64,000 bases of DNA from Chromobacterium phragmitis (GCF_003325475.1 NZ_CP029495.1:806001-870000), one strand, 5' to 3'; numbered from the stretch's first letter, positions 6,902 to 15,309 are shown. Notes: a model not told the origin generated them from the letters alone. Numbers and translations are program-made.

Positions 6902-7846
6902 TCAGTACCAATCGATGCCCGGACTCTCGGTGGAGATCACGGTGCCGGCCTCGCCCTTGACGATGCGCTCGATGTCTTCCAGCGCGCCGATCACAGCCTT
7001 CTTGCCGGTCAGGCGGGCGAACTCGCAGGCGGCCTCCACTTTCGGGCCCATGGAGCCGGCGGCGAAGCCCAGCTTGTCCATCTCGTCCGGGTGAGCCTGG
7101 CGGATAGCCTTGGCCTCCGGCGTGCCCCAGCCGACGAACACGGTCTTGACGTCGGTGGCGATCACAAAGTAATCAGCGTCGACCTCCCGCGCCAGCAAGG
7201 CGGAAGCCAGATCCTTGTCGATCACCGCCTCCACGCCCACCAGCTTGTCGCCCTGATACATGGTGGGAATGCCGCCGCCGCCGGCCGCGATCACCACCGC
7301 GCCCTTCTCGATCATCCACTTGATCGGGCGCATTTCGAAGATGCGCTTCGGTTTCGGGCTGGGCACCACGCGGCGGTAGTACTCGCCGTCGGCCTTCACC
7401 GTCCAGCCCTTGTCGGCGGCCAGCTTCTCGGCCTCTTCCTTGGTGTAGACCGGGCCGACGAACTTGGTCGGATTCTTGAACGCCGGATCGTTGGCGTCCA
7501 CCTCGGTCTGAGTCAGGATGGTGGCGAGCGGCACTTCGAACGGCAGCACGTTGCCCAGTTCTTGCTCGATCATGTAGCCGATCATGCCCTCGGTCTGCGC
7601 GCCCAGCACGTCCAGCGGATACGGGGTCACCTTGTCGTCCACATGGCGGGCGTAGGCGTCATTCTGCAGGCCCAACAGGCCGACTTGCGGGCCGTTGCCG
7701 TGGCACATCACCAGGTTGTGGCCCAGCCGGGTCACGGCGGCCAGTTGCTCGGCGGCCACTTTGACGTTGGCGCGCTGGTTGTCGGCGGTCATGGCCTCGC
7801 CACGACGTTGCAGGGCATTGCCGCCCAAAGCTACGACGACTCGCAT
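6902..7846 (-). CDS. arcC: Carbamate kinase
   Basis: ArcC transfers the phosphate of carbamoyl phosphate to ADP, the ATP-yielding last step of the arginine deiminase pathway. The protein is 314 aa, normal for the family. The amino-acid kinase fold is clear: VVALGGNAL at residues 3-11, CHGNGPQVG near 50, KRIFEMRPIKWMI, AAGGGGIP, and the EAVIDKDLASALLA segment. The SMGPKVEAACEF motif near the C-terminus is also present. ATG 7846 fits homologues. It is last in the leftward arcDABC operon, 121 bp after arcB, a gap that holds a GC hairpin. A terminator follows. Confidence 0.96.
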   Translation of the reverse strand: MRVVVALGGNALQRRGEAMTADNQRANVKVAAEQLAAVTRLGHNLVMCHGNGPQVGLLGLQNDAYARHVDDKVTPYPLDVLGAQTEGMIGYMIEQELGNVLPFEVPLATILTQTEVDANDPAFKNPTKFVGPVYTKEEAEKLAADKGWTVKADGEYYRRVVPSPKPKRIFEMRPIKWMIEKGAVVIAAGGGGIPTMYQGDKLVGVEAVIDKDLASALLAREVDADYFVIATDVKTVFVGWGTPEAKAIRQAHPDEMDKLGFAAGSMGPKVEAACEFARLTGKKAVIGALEDIERIVKGEAGTVISTESPGIDWY

Positions 7847-7927
7847 AATGCTTCCTTCCATTCTTTCAACGACGCCGGCCAAGGCTCCCGGTCAGGAGGC
7901 CTTGGCCGGTTGATGTATGATTTCAGC

Positions 7928-7951
7928 GTCGGGCGGGCTTCCCCGCCCGAC
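7928..7951 (-). other. Intercistronic hairpin arcB-arcC
   Basis: A perfect 10-bp stem (GTCGGGCGGG / CCCGCCCGAC, loop CTTC) lies 16 bp past the arcB stop. No T-run follows, so partial termination or an RNA processing/stabilising hairpin is more likely than full termination. A second inverted repeat (CCAAGGC / GCCTTGG) lies at about 7879-7905. Confidence 0.5.
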
Positions 7952-7967
7952 TGGCACGCGACGTTTA

Positions 7968-8978
7968 TTAGTCGCCCAGCGTGGCCACCAAGATGGCCTT
8001 GATGGTGTGCATGCGGTTCTCGGCCTGCTCGAAGGCGATGCAAGCCTCGGACTCGAACACGTCCTCGGTCACCTCGATGCCGTTGGCCAGTTCCGGATAC
8101 TGCGCCGCGATTTCCTTGCCCACCTTGGTTTCGCTGTTGTGGTAGGCCGGCAGGCAGTGCATGAACTTCACCTGCGGGTTTTCCGCGGCGGCCATCAGCG
8201 CGCTGTTGACCTGGAACGGCTTCAGCAGACGGATGCGCTCGGCCCACACTTCGGCCGGCTCGCCCATCGACACCCAGACGTCGGTGTGGATGAAATCAGT
8301 GCCCTTGACCGCGGCCTTGGCGTCCTCTGTCAGGGTGATGCGGGCACCGGTGCGCTTGGCGATCTCGCGGCACTCGGCCACCAGCTCGTCGGTCGGCCAC
8401 AGGTGCTTAGGCGCGCCGATGCGCACGTCCATGCCCAGCTTGGAACCGATCACCAGCAGCGAGTTGCCCATATTGTTGCGGGCGTCGCCGAGGTAGGTGT
8501 AGCTGATCTGGGAGATGGGCTTGTCGCTGTTTTCCCACATGGTCAGCACGTCGGCCAGCATCTGGGTCGGGTGCCATTCGTCGGTCAGGCCGTTGTACAC
8601 CGGCACGCCGGCGAACTTGGCCAGCTCGGTCTCCACCATGTGCTGGTCGAAGCCGCGGTATTCGATCGCGTCGTACATCCGGCCCAGCACGCGGGCGGTG
8701 TCCTTCATCGATTCCTTGATGCCGATCTGCGAGCCGGACGGTCCGAGGTAGGTGACATTGGCGCCCTGATCGTAGCAAGCCACTTCAAAGGCGCAGCGGG
8801 TGCGGGTGGAGGTTTTTTCAAAGATCAGGGCGATGTTCTTGCCCTTCAGGTGCTGCTGTTCGGTGCCGGAATACTTGGCGCGCTTCAGATCGCGGGCCAG
8901 GTCGAGCATGTAGCGGATTTCGCGCGGAGTGAAGTCCAGCATGCGGAGGAAGTTACGGTTGCGCAGATTGAAAGCCAT
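7968..8978 (-). CDS. arcB: Ornithine carbamoyltransferase, catabolic type
   Basis: ArcB phosphorolyses citrulline to ornithine and carbamoyl phosphate in the arginine deiminase pathway. The protein is 336 aa, the length of the catabolic dodecameric enzymes. The carbamoyl-phosphate motif STRTR is near residue 55. HPTQ is near 135 and the ornithine-site HCLP is near 273. The start MAFNLRNRNFLRMLDFT is the classic one; an upstream in-frame start would add 46 unrelated residues. It sits between arcA and arcC. Operon position, rather than sequence alone, argues for the catabolic and not the anabolic (ArgF) role. Confidence 0.95.
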   Translation of the reverse strand: MAFNLRNRNFLRMLDFTPREIRYMLDLARDLKRAKYSGTEQQHLKGKNIALIFEKTSTRTRCAFEVACYDQGANVTYLGPSGSQIGIKESMKDTARVLGRMYDAIEYRGFDQHMVETELAKFAGVPVYNGLTDEWHPTQMLADVLTMWENSDKPISQISYTYLGDARNNMGNSLLVIGSKLGMDVRIGAPKHLWPTDELVAECREIAKRTGARITLTEDAKAAVKGTDFIHTDVWVSMGEPAEVWAERIRLLKPFQVNSALMAAAENPQVKFMHCLPAYHNSETKVGKEIAAQYPELANGIEVTEDVFESEACIAFEQAENRMHTIKAILVATLGD

Positions 8979-9085
8979 GATGTTGCTCCTGATTAGAGTC
9001 TGGGCAAGCGGGCCGTCGTCCTTGGGGGAAGCGGCGGTCAACCTGTCTTTTTGCAAACAAACTAGAACGAGATACGGATTTTCAA

Positions 9086-9110
9086 GCCCGGCCGGATCCG
9101 CCGGCCGGGC
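9086..9110 (-). other. Intercistronic hairpin arcA-arcB
   Basis: A perfect 10-bp stem (GCCCGGCCGG / CCGGCCGGGC, loop ATCCG) starts about 10 bp past the arcA stop. No T-run follows. It matches the arrangement in the arcB-arcC gap. Confidence 0.5.
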
Positions 9111-9119
9111 GGACAAGCC

Positions 9120-10352
9120 TTACACCTTCACTTCGTCGCGGATGATCGGGCAGGTCATGCAGTGGCCGCCGCCGCGGCCTCGGCCCAGCTCGGAAGCCGG
9201 GATTTCGATCACTTCCACGCCGTGCTCGCGCATCAGGCGGTTGGTGTAGGTGTTGCGGTCGTAGGCCACCACCACGCGGCGGTCCAGCGCCACCACGTTG
9301 TTGCCGTCGTCCCACTGCTCGCGCTCGCGCTGGTAGGCGTCGCCGCCGGTCTGGATCACGCGGATTTCCTTCAGGCCCAGCGCCTCGCGCACCACGTCCA
9401 CCAGCTTGCGATCCTCATGGCGCTCGAAACGGACTTCGCCTTCGCGGTCGCCGGCGTAGATGCTGGTGCAGGTGATTTCGTCCACCACGTCCGGGAACAC
9501 GGACAACAGGTCGATGTCGAGGAAGCTGAACACGGTGTCCAAGTGCATCGCCGCGCGGGACTTCGGCATCTGGCAGGCGATCACGCGCTTGGCGCCGCCT
9601 TCCTTGTGCAGCACGCGCTTGGCCACTTGCACCACCGCCTGCGGGCTGGTGCGCTCGCCCATGCCGATCAGCACCACGCCGTTGCCGATAGGCATCACGT
9701 CGCCGCCTTCCAGCGTGGCCGGGCCGTGATCCTGATCGCAGCCGCCCCACCAGACGTTGACCTTGCCGGCGAAGTAAGGGTGGAATTGGTAGATCGATTG
9801 CAACACCAGCGTTTCCTGGCGCCGCGCCGGCCAGTACATCGGATTCAGCGTCACGCCTTCGTAAATCCAGCAAGACGGGTCGCGCTGGAACAGGCTGTTG
9901 GGGATCGGGGGCAACACGAAGTCGGAACGATCCAGATAGCCGCCGAACAGGCCTTTCGGGTCGAACGGCAATTCGAACTTGGCGATGCCGCCCACCAGAT
10001 GATCGGCCAGTTGCGAGGATGGCATTTCGTTCAGCCAGCTGCGCAGATCCTGCAGCATGCCGATGCCGACGTTGTCGGCCTTGACCTTGCGGTCCAGGAT
10101 CCAGTTGCGGGCGGCCTTGTCGTCCAGCACCTTGGCCAGCGCGTCGTGCACCTCGATCACCTCGATGCCGCGGGCCCGCATCTGCTCGACCATGTAAGCG
10201 TGGTCTTTCTGCGCGCGCTCCACCCAGATCACGTCATCGAACAGCAGATCGTGACAGTTGTCCGGGGTCAGGCGCTTGTGGGCGAGACCGGGACGGCAAA
10301 CCATGACAGTGCGCAGCTTGCCGCATTCAGAATGAACACCAAACTTGGTCAT
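9120..10352 (-). CDS. arcA: Arginine deiminase
   Basis: ArcA hydrolyses arginine to citrulline and ammonia, the first step of the pathway. The protein is 410 aa, with the guanidino-modifying fold. The catalytic cysteine is in GGGHCMTCP near residue 398. The acidic/His partners are seen in LEGGDVMPIG and MHLDTVFSFLD, and the N-terminal MTKFGVHSECGKLRTVMVCRPGLAH is typical. ATG 10352 needs no adjustment. It follows arcD by 75 bp, a gap with a small 5-bp GC hairpin. Ammonia release also gives acid resistance in many bacteria; that is family knowledge, not visible here. Confidence 0.96.
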   Translation of the reverse strand: MTKFGVHSECGKLRTVMVCRPGLAHKRLTPDNCHDLLFDDVIWVERAQKDHAYMVEQMRARGIEVIEVHDALAKVLDDKAARNWILDRKVKADNVGIGMLQDLRSWLNEMPSSQLADHLVGGIAKFELPFDPKGLFGGYLDRSDFVLPPIPNSLFQRDPSCWIYEGVTLNPMYWPARRQETLVLQSIYQFHPYFAGKVNVWWGGCDQDHGPATLEGGDVMPIGNGVVLIGMGERTSPQAVVQVAKRVLHKEGGAKRVIACQMPKSRAAMHLDTVFSFLDIDLLSVFPDVVDEITCTSIYAGDREGEVRFERHEDRKLVDVVREALGLKEIRVIQTGGDAYQREREQWDDGNNVVALDRRVVVAYDRNTYTNRLMREHGVEVIEIPASELGRGRGGGHCMTCPIIRDEVKV

Positions 10353-10427
10353 AACGATACTCCTTGAGTCTTGTCTGACTTCGGGGACGGGCGATCCGCC
10401 CCCACGACTGGTTCCGAAATCTTTCGC

Positions 10428-11879
10428 TTACAGACCGATCTGACCGGTCGCCAGCATGTAGACCGCGATCAGAGCCAGCACCACCACGATGGCGGCCAGC
10501 ACGGCTTCGATCAGGTTGAACGGCTTCTGGCCCTGCTCCTTCTTGGCCCACAGGTAGAACAGCAGACCCGGGGCGTACAGCACCATGGACAGGAACAGAT
10601 ACTTGGGGCCCGCGGCATAGATCAGCCACGCGCCGTAAACGGTAGCCAGGATGGCGGTGCCCAGTTCCTTGCCTCGGCCTTCGCCTTGGGCGTAGCCCTC
10701 GCCGCGTTGCGCCACCAGCCAGGAGTAGCCGGCGCACAGCAGGTAAGGAATCAGGATCATCGAGGTGGCCAGCGACAGCAGCGCCAGGTAGCCGGCCGAG
10801 CTCTTCAGCGTGATCAGCAGGAACAGCTGGATCAGGCCGTTGGTCAGCCACAGCGAGGCCGCCGGAGTGTCGTTGGCGTTGACGGTGCCGAACACCTTGG
10901 GCATCACGCCGTCCTTGCCGGCGAGGTAAGGCGCTTCCGAAGCCAGCAGGGTCCAGGCCAGCAGCGCGCCGCCGACGGAAATCACCAGACCCGCGTTCAT
11001 CAGGTTGGCGCCGAAAGTGCCGAAGGCTTTCTGCAGCACATAGGCGGTGGACGGGTTCTTCAGCGCGGCCAGTTCAGCCTGGGTCATCACGCCCAGCGAC
11101 AGCACCGATACGGCGACCAAGAGCGCGATGGTCAGCAGGAAGCCGATCACGGTAGCCTTGCCCACATCCTTCATGCTCTCGGCGCGGCCGGAGAACATCG
11201 ACGCGCCTTCGATGCCGATGAACACCCATACGGTAACCAACATGGTGCTCTTCACCTGGTCGACGATGGAGCCGAGCTTGGCATTGCCCCAGAAGTCCAG
11301 GTTGAAGGTATCAACCTTGAAGGCGAACACGATCAATAGAATGAACAGCGCCAGCGGCACCAGCTTGGCGATGGTGGTGACGGTGTTGATGAAGGCCGCG
11401 CCGTGCACGCCGCGCAGCACCAGGAAGTGCAGGCCCCACAGCACCACCGACGCGCAGGCGATGGCGATGGGCGTGTTGCCGTCGCCGAAGGCCGGCACCC
11501 AGAAGCCCAGCGCCGAGAACATCACAACGAAGTAGGACACGTTGCCGATCCAGGCCGAAATCCAGTAACCCCAGGCCGAATTGAAGCCCATGTAGTCACC
11601 GAAACCCGCCTTGGCGTAGCCATAGACGCCGCCGGACACTTCAGGCTTGCGGGAGGCCAGCATCTGGAACACGAAGGCCAGCGCCAGCATGCCGACGAAG
11701 GTGATGGCCCAGCCGATCAGGATGGCCCCGGCGCCCGCGCCCGCCGCCATGTTCTGCGGCAGCGAGAAGATGCCGCCGCCGATCATGGAGCCGACCACCA
11801 GCGCCGTCAGCGCGCCCAGTTTCAACCGGGGCGCGGCGCCTTCGGGGACGCCGGCTTGAGTAGCAGTTTCAGTGGACAT
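10428..11879 (-). CDS. arcD: Arginine/ornithine antiporter
   Basis: ArcD exchanges external arginine for internal ornithine across the inner membrane, so the pathway runs without transport cost. The protein is 483 aa with 12-13 hydrophobic segments. The APC-family start is visible: KLGALTALVVGSMIGGGIFSLP, with the glycine-rich substrate loop of TM1. WVFIGIEGASMFSGRA is the conserved TM6 region. It is first in the leftward arcDABC operon. About 113 bp before its ATG is a perfect FNR/ANR box, so induction at low oxygen is expected. Specificity is inferred from the operon. Confidence 0.93.
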   Translation of the reverse strand: MSTETATQAGVPEGAAPRLKLGALTALVVGSMIGGGIFSLPQNMAAGAGAGAILIGWAITFVGMLALAFVFQMLASRKPEVSGGVYGYAKAGFGDYMGFNSAWGYWISAWIGNVSYFVVMFSALGFWVPAFGDGNTPIAIACASVVLWGLHFLVLRGVHGAAFINTVTTIAKLVPLALFILLIVFAFKVDTFNLDFWGNAKLGSIVDQVKSTMLVTVWVFIGIEGASMFSGRAESMKDVGKATVIGFLLTIALLVAVSVLSLGVMTQAELAALKNPSTAYVLQKAFGTFGANLMNAGLVISVGGALLAWTLLASEAPYLAGKDGVMPKVFGTVNANDTPAASLWLTNGLIQLFLLITLKSSAGYLALLSLATSMILIPYLLCAGYSWLVAQRGEGYAQGEGRGKELGTAILATVYGAWLIYAAGPKYLFLSMVLYAPGLLFYLWAKKEQGQKPFNLIEAVLAAIVVVLALIAVYMLATGQIGL

Positions 11880-11945
11880 TTTGATTCTCCGATTTGGGAT
11901 GTAAACCGAGCATTACATTATTAAATTCTTATCATCTGAAATGAT

Positions 11946-12005
11946 GGTATACGCGATAAAACAAGGCGTTCCAGCCTTGTCGGGAGCAAGATTGATTTGC
12001 ATCAA
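11946..12005 (-). promoter_or_regulatory. arcD promoter with perfect FNR/ANR box
   Basis: TTGAT-TTGC-ATCAA at 11992-12005 is a perfect FNR/ANR dyad. A candidate -10 TATACC (11946-11951), with a weak CTGGAA -35 at 17-bp spacing, would put the start near 11939 and the box at about -60, a class I position. An alternative -10 TTTTAT (11956-11961) gives about -50. ANR control of arcDABC is established in Pseudomonas. Confidence 0.8.
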
Positions 12006-12170
12006 GCGGGTTTTCCGATCAGATGGCCGACTACCGGGGAATGCGACCAGGGCTTACATTAAATCGTCATGACCATAGTCGCAGCATGGACTTAAACAGG
12101 TAGCTTCAGCATAGAAGAGGAAAAGAAAAAGAAAAGACGGCGGAGGAAAGGACAAGACTGCGACAAGCCC

Positions 12171-12203
12171 AAAAAAAACGGATACGGCCCACCACCGTAT
12201 CCG
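12171..12203 (-). terminator. Terminator of the 43-aa membrane protein gene
   Basis: Read leftward, a perfect 9-bp stem (CGGATACGG / CCGTATCCG, loop of 7) is followed by eight T. It lies 46 bp past the stop of the small gene. The rest of the 11880-12249 gap holds the arc promoter region and a purine-rich stretch (12114-12150) of no evident function. Confidence 0.85.
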
Positions 12204-12249
12204 CCAACACACACATCAAGAGGACATGCCAATACAACAGGGGTAATGC

Positions 12250-12381
12250 TTACTTGCCGGGCTTGTTGATGTTCCTGAAGATCACCCACAAAGCCCCGCA
12301 CGCCACCAAGGTGGCTACCACGATAGTCAACAGGCTCAGCCGGCCGACATCGTCGGCCAACAACAGGGTCAGCAGCTCCAT
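12250..12381 (-). CDS. 43-aa single-span membrane protein (DUF3149-like)
   Basis: MELLTLLLADDVGRLSLL opens this 43-residue protein. One membrane helix follows (about residues 16-35), then a basic tail (FRNINKPGK). A strong GGGAGGAAACC Shine-Dalgarno precedes ATG 12381, and a perfect terminator follows the stop, so this is a real monocistronic gene. Length, the acidic turn before the helix and the tail resemble the DUF3149 small proteins of betaproteobacteria as I recall them. Its promoter carries an FNR-type dyad near -41, which suggests expression at low oxygen. A helper subunit of a respiratory or transport complex is one guess; the function is not known. Confidence 0.7.
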   Translation of the reverse strand: MELLTLLLADDVGRLSLLTIVVATLVACGALWVIFRNINKPGK

Positions 12382-12426
12382 GGTTTCCTCCCAGCGGCGT
12401 GCGCTTGCGGTTAACTTGCCAACGAC

Positions 12427-12467
12427 ATAATAACCCCTTCAATAACCATGGAATTGACATGGGTCAA
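12427..12467 (-). promoter_or_regulatory. Class II FNR-type promoter of the 43-aa gene
   Basis: TTGAC-ATGG-GTCAA (12454-12467) is a dyad of FNR/FixK type (TTGA-N6-TCAA). A -10 TATTAT lies at 12427-12432, 21 bp from the box. The start would be near 12420, so the box is centred near -41, the class II activation position. A reading as a plain sigma-70 promoter (TTGACC, 17 bp, TATTGA at 12439-12467) is also possible. Confidence 0.55.
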
Positions 12468-12503
12468 ACCGCGCGATTTCCCGTCGCCAAATCGCGAAAA
12501 ACA

Positions 12504-12534
12504 AAAAAGCCCTCGGCGACGCCGGGGGCTTTTT
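12504..12534. terminator. Bidirectional terminator after the flavin reductase gene
   Basis: A 13-bp stem (AAAAGCCCTCGGC / GCCGGGGGCTTTT, one G-U pair, loop GAC) has A and T tracts on both sides. It ends the leftward reductase transcript. Confidence 0.85.
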
Positions 12535-12559
12535 CAATACAGATCAAAAACTTGTCCGC

Positions 12560-13588
12560 TTATTTGCCGCCGCCCATGTCCTTGGCCAGGAAGAAGGCGT
12601 CGGAGAAGAACTCATCCTCCGGCAAGCCGCGCTCTCGGATGAAAGTGCCATGCGCGGCCTCCACCATCACCGGCGCGCCGCAGGCGTAAACCTGATGTCC
12701 GGACAAGTCGGCGAAATCCTCCAACGCCGCCTGATGCACGAAACCGGTACGGCCGGTCCAGTTGTCCTCCGGCAGCGCCTCGGACAGAACCGGAATATAG
12801 CGGATGTTGGGGTTCGCGGCGGCCCAGCCTTCGGCCAGATCCGACATATAAAGATCCGCCTTGGTGCGCGCGCCCCAATAGAAGGTCATCGGGCGGGTAA
12901 TGCCGTGACGGATGGCGTGTTCGATGATGCCCTTGACCGGCGCGAAGCCGGTGCCGCTGGCGATGAACACGATAGGCTTGTCCGACTCCTCGCGCAGGAA
13001 GAAGGAGCCCATCGGACCTTTGAAGCGCATGATCTCGCGCTCCTTCATTTGATGGAACACGTATTCGGAGAACGAGCCGCCCGGCTGATGGCGGATATGC
13101 AGCTCCAGGAAGGCGTCGTCATGCGGGGCGTTGGCGATCGAGAAGCTGCGCTTCTTGCCGTCCTTCATCAGGATGTCGATGTATTGGCCGGCGCGGAATT
13201 GCAAACGCTCCGACACCGGCAGCTTCAGTTTCAGCACCGCCACGTCGTGGATCTTCTCGATCTTTTCCACCCGGCACGGCAAAGTCTTGATCTGAATATC
13301 GCCGATGCCGGTCACCTCGCGGACCTCGATGCTGACATCGCCCTTGGGACGGGAACAGCAGAACAGCGCCATGCCCTGCGCCTGTTCGGCAGAAGTCAGC
13401 GCCTTTTCCTGGAAGCCATCCTGGCTCACCTCGCCCTCCACCACCTTGCCCTTGCAGGCGCCGCAGGCGCCGTCGCGGCAACCGTAAGGCAATCCCACGC
13501 CCTGGCGCAGAGCGGCCTCAAGAATCGTTTCGTGCGCGTCCACGCCGAATGTATGCCCGCTGGGGAGCACTTTCACCTGGCAAGTCAT
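12560..13588 (-). CDS. 2Fe-2S flavin/NAD(P)H oxidoreductase (CDP-glucoseen reductase-like)
   Basis: The 342-aa protein carries an N-terminal plant-type 2Fe-2S ferredoxin domain (CRDGACGACKGKV at about 37-49, fourth Cys near FCCSRP). A ferredoxin-reductase module follows: RSFSIANAP binds FAD, GTGFAPVKGI binds NAD(P)H, and YACGAP comes near the end. This is the layout commonly labelled CDP-6-deoxy-delta-3,4-glucoseen reductase in betaproteobacteria. No sugar-biosynthesis genes adjoin it, so a general role as electron donor to an oxygenase or iron-sulphur enzyme is as likely. It is divergent from the SDR gene with about 38 bp between starts, and is followed by a bidirectional terminator. Confidence 0.85.
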   Translation of the reverse strand: MTCQVKVLPSGHTFGVDAHETILEAALRQGVGLPYGCRDGACGACKGKVVEGEVSQDGFQEKALTSAEQAQGMALFCCSRPKGDVSIEVREVTGIGDIQIKTLPCRVEKIEKIHDVAVLKLKLPVSERLQFRAGQYIDILMKDGKKRSFSIANAPHDDAFLELHIRHQPGGSFSEYVFHQMKEREIMRFKGPMGSFFLREESDKPIVFIASGTGFAPVKGIIEHAIRHGITRPMTFYWGARTKADLYMSDLAEGWAAANPNIRYIPVLSEALPEDNWTGRTGFVHQAALEDFADLSGHQVYACGAPVMVEAAHGTFIRERGLPEDEFFSDAFFLAKDMGGGK

Positions 13589-13626
13589 GTGTTTCTCAAT
13601 CCCGAATTCTGGCTAAAATGCGAGCC

Positions 13627-14544
13627 ATGCGTACTCTACTTGTCATCGGCGCCGGCGATGTCGCGCGGCGCGCCCTTCCCCTCTTGCTGCCTCGCTGGCG
13701 GGTGCTGGTCCTGTGCCGGAGCCAAGACTCCGCCGTTCGCTGGCGCGCGCTTGGCGCGCTGCCGCTGCTCGGCGATCTGGACTGCGCCGACAGTCTGGCG
13801 CGACTGGCCGGCCTGGCCGATGCCGTGTTGCTGACCGCCCCGCCCCCGCCTCACGGCGGAACCGACCCGAGAATGCGCAAGTTATTGTACGCGCTGGCAA
13901 AAGCGGACAGCATACCACAGCAATGGATCTACATCAGCACCAGCGGCGTGTACGGCGATGCCGGCGGCGAATGGCTGGACGAAACCGCCCCTTTGCGCCC
14001 GCGCAACGAGCGCGCGCGGCGGCGCGTCGACGCCGAATCCCAACTGCGCCGCCTCGCCGCCTCGCGCCGCTGCGCGTTGACCATCCTGCGCGCGCCGGGC
14101 ATCTACGCCGACGAACGCCTGCCGCTGGCGCGCTTCGCCAGCGGCGCGCCGCTGATCATCGACGCCGAGGATAGCTGGAGCAACCACATCCACGCCGACG
14201 ACCTGGCCCTGCTCTGCGCGGCCGCGCTGCGCCGCAGGAGCGGCATTCGCGTCTACAACGCCTGCGACGACCAGCCGCTGCCGGTCAGCCGCTGGTACCG
14301 GGCGCTGGGCGAAACGCTGGGATTGCCCTGCCCCCCGCAGCTGCCGCGAGCCGAAGCCAAGGCCGCCGCCTCGCCGCAGCAATGGTCGTTCCTGGCCGAA
14401 TCCCGCCGCCTGGACAATAGCCGGCTGCGCCGCGAACTGGGCGTCCGCCTGCGCTGGCCGAGCGTCCTCGACTATCTGGCGGCGCTGGCGCGCGATCCGG
14501 CCCGGCGGGAGGCAATACTCGCAAGCTACGCCAAGATTCGGTAA
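13627..14544 (+). CDS. SDR/NAD-dependent epimerase-like protein (YeeZ type)
   Basis: The 305-aa protein starts with a Rossmann motif, LLVIGAGDVARRALPLL, in which GxGxxA replaces the usual GxGxxG. It continues with YISTSGVYGDAGG, the active-site-like Ser/Tyr region of extended SDR proteins, and ends in an alpha-helical substrate domain. The layout resembles the YeeZ group, annotated as NAD-dependent epimerase/dehydratases of unknown substrate. ATG 13627 gives the family start; ATG 13618 in frame is possible and neither has a clear Shine-Dalgarno. trmB follows 37 bp downstream, so the two are probably co-transcribed. Confidence 0.75.
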   Translation: MRTLLVIGAGDVARRALPLLLPRWRVLVLCRSQDSAVRWRALGALPLLGDLDCADSLARLAGLADAVLLTAPPPPHGGTDPRMRKLLYALAKADSIPQQWIYISTSGVYGDAGGEWLDETAPLRPRNERARRRVDAESQLRRLAASRRCALTILRAPGIYADERLPLARFASGAPLIIDAEDSWSNHIHADDLALLCAAALRRRSGIRVYNACDDQPLPVSRWYRALGETLGLPCPPQLPRAEAKAAASPQQWSFLAESRRLDNSRLRRELGVRLRWPSVLDYLAALARDPARREAILASYAKIR

Positions 14545-14581
14545 CATCGCGTTTTTTTTGAGTTTTCAGCAGGCCAGCAAA

Positions 14582-15262
14582 ATGGAAAATCCGGCTTTCA
14601 ATCGAGCGATCCGCAGCTTCGTGCTGCGCCAGGGCCACCTGTCCCCGGGCCAGCAACGGGCGATGGACGAGGGCATGCCCAAGTGGGGCATCGAGTATCG
14701 TCCCGAAAAGATCGACCTGGAGCAGGCCTTCGGCCGCGCCGCGCCCAAGATCCTGGAAATCGGCTTCGGCATGGGCGGCGCCACCGCCGAGATCGCCGCG
14801 GCCAATCCGGACCAGGACTACCTGGGCATCGAAGTGCACGGCCCGGGCGTCGGCAACCTGTGCAAGCTGATCGCGGAGAAGGAACTGACCAATCTGCGCT
14901 TGATGCGCCACGATGCAGTAGAAGTGCTGGACAATATGCTGGCCGACGGCAGCCTGGACGGCGTGCACATTTTCTTCCCCGACCCGTGGCACAAGAAGCG
15001 CCACAACAAGCGCCGCCTGATCCAGGCGCCGCTGGTGGAAAAGCTGGTGAAAAAGCTGAAGCCAGGCGGCTATCTGCACGCCGCCACCGACTGGGAAGAC
15101 TACGCGTTGCAGATCATGGAGGTGATGAACGGCAACGCCGATCTGGCAAACACCGCTGACGGCTACGCGCCGCGCCCGGATTACCGTCCGCTGACCAAGT
15201 TCGAGGCCCGCGGCATTCGACTGGGCCACGGCGTATGGGACGTGATCTTCCGCCGCAAATAA
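14582..15262 (+). CDS. trmB: tRNA (guanine-N7-)-methyltransferase
   Basis: TrmB methylates G46 in the variable loop of tRNAs using S-adenosylmethionine. The protein is 226 aa. The SAM-binding motif ILEIGFGMGG lies near residues 57-66 and LGIEVHGPGVG follows. FFPDPWHKKRHNKRRL is the catalytic and RNA-binding signature of the family. The C-terminal TKFEARGIRLGH is also conserved. ATG 14582 is taken because the residues before it are not family-like. A GC-rich terminator follows within 20 bp of the stop. Confidence 0.95.
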   Translation: MENPAFNRAIRSFVLRQGHLSPGQQRAMDEGMPKWGIEYRPEKIDLEQAFGRAAPKILEIGFGMGGATAEIAAANPDQDYLGIEVHGPGVGNLCKLIAEKELTNLRLMRHDAVEVLDNMLADGSLDGVHIFFPDPWHKKRHNKRRLIQAPLVEKLVKKLKPGGYLHAATDWEDYALQIMEVMNGNADLANTADGYAPRPDYRPLTKFEARGIRLGHGVWDVIFRRK

Positions 15263-15280
15263 GCGGCGGGGATCCCCCTG

Positions 15281-15309
15281 CGGCCCGCCTTTGCGGGCCG
15301 TTCGCTTTT
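15281..15309 (+). terminator. Terminator of trmB
   Basis: An 8-bp GC stem (CGGCCCGC / GCGGGCCG, loop CTTT) is followed by TTCGCTTTT. The T-run is interrupted, so efficiency may be moderate. Confidence 0.6.

Noticed and set aside
6582..6911. 109-aa leftward open frame opposite the RebB-like gene
   Set aside because: It contains the terminator of arcC, has no Shine-Dalgarno and no family resemblance, whereas the rightward frame has both a Shine-Dalgarno and a recognisable motif.
12114..12150. Purine-rich AAAAGAAAAAG stretch as a regulatory element
   Set aside because: No dyad, promoter boxes or conserved motif could be tied to it.
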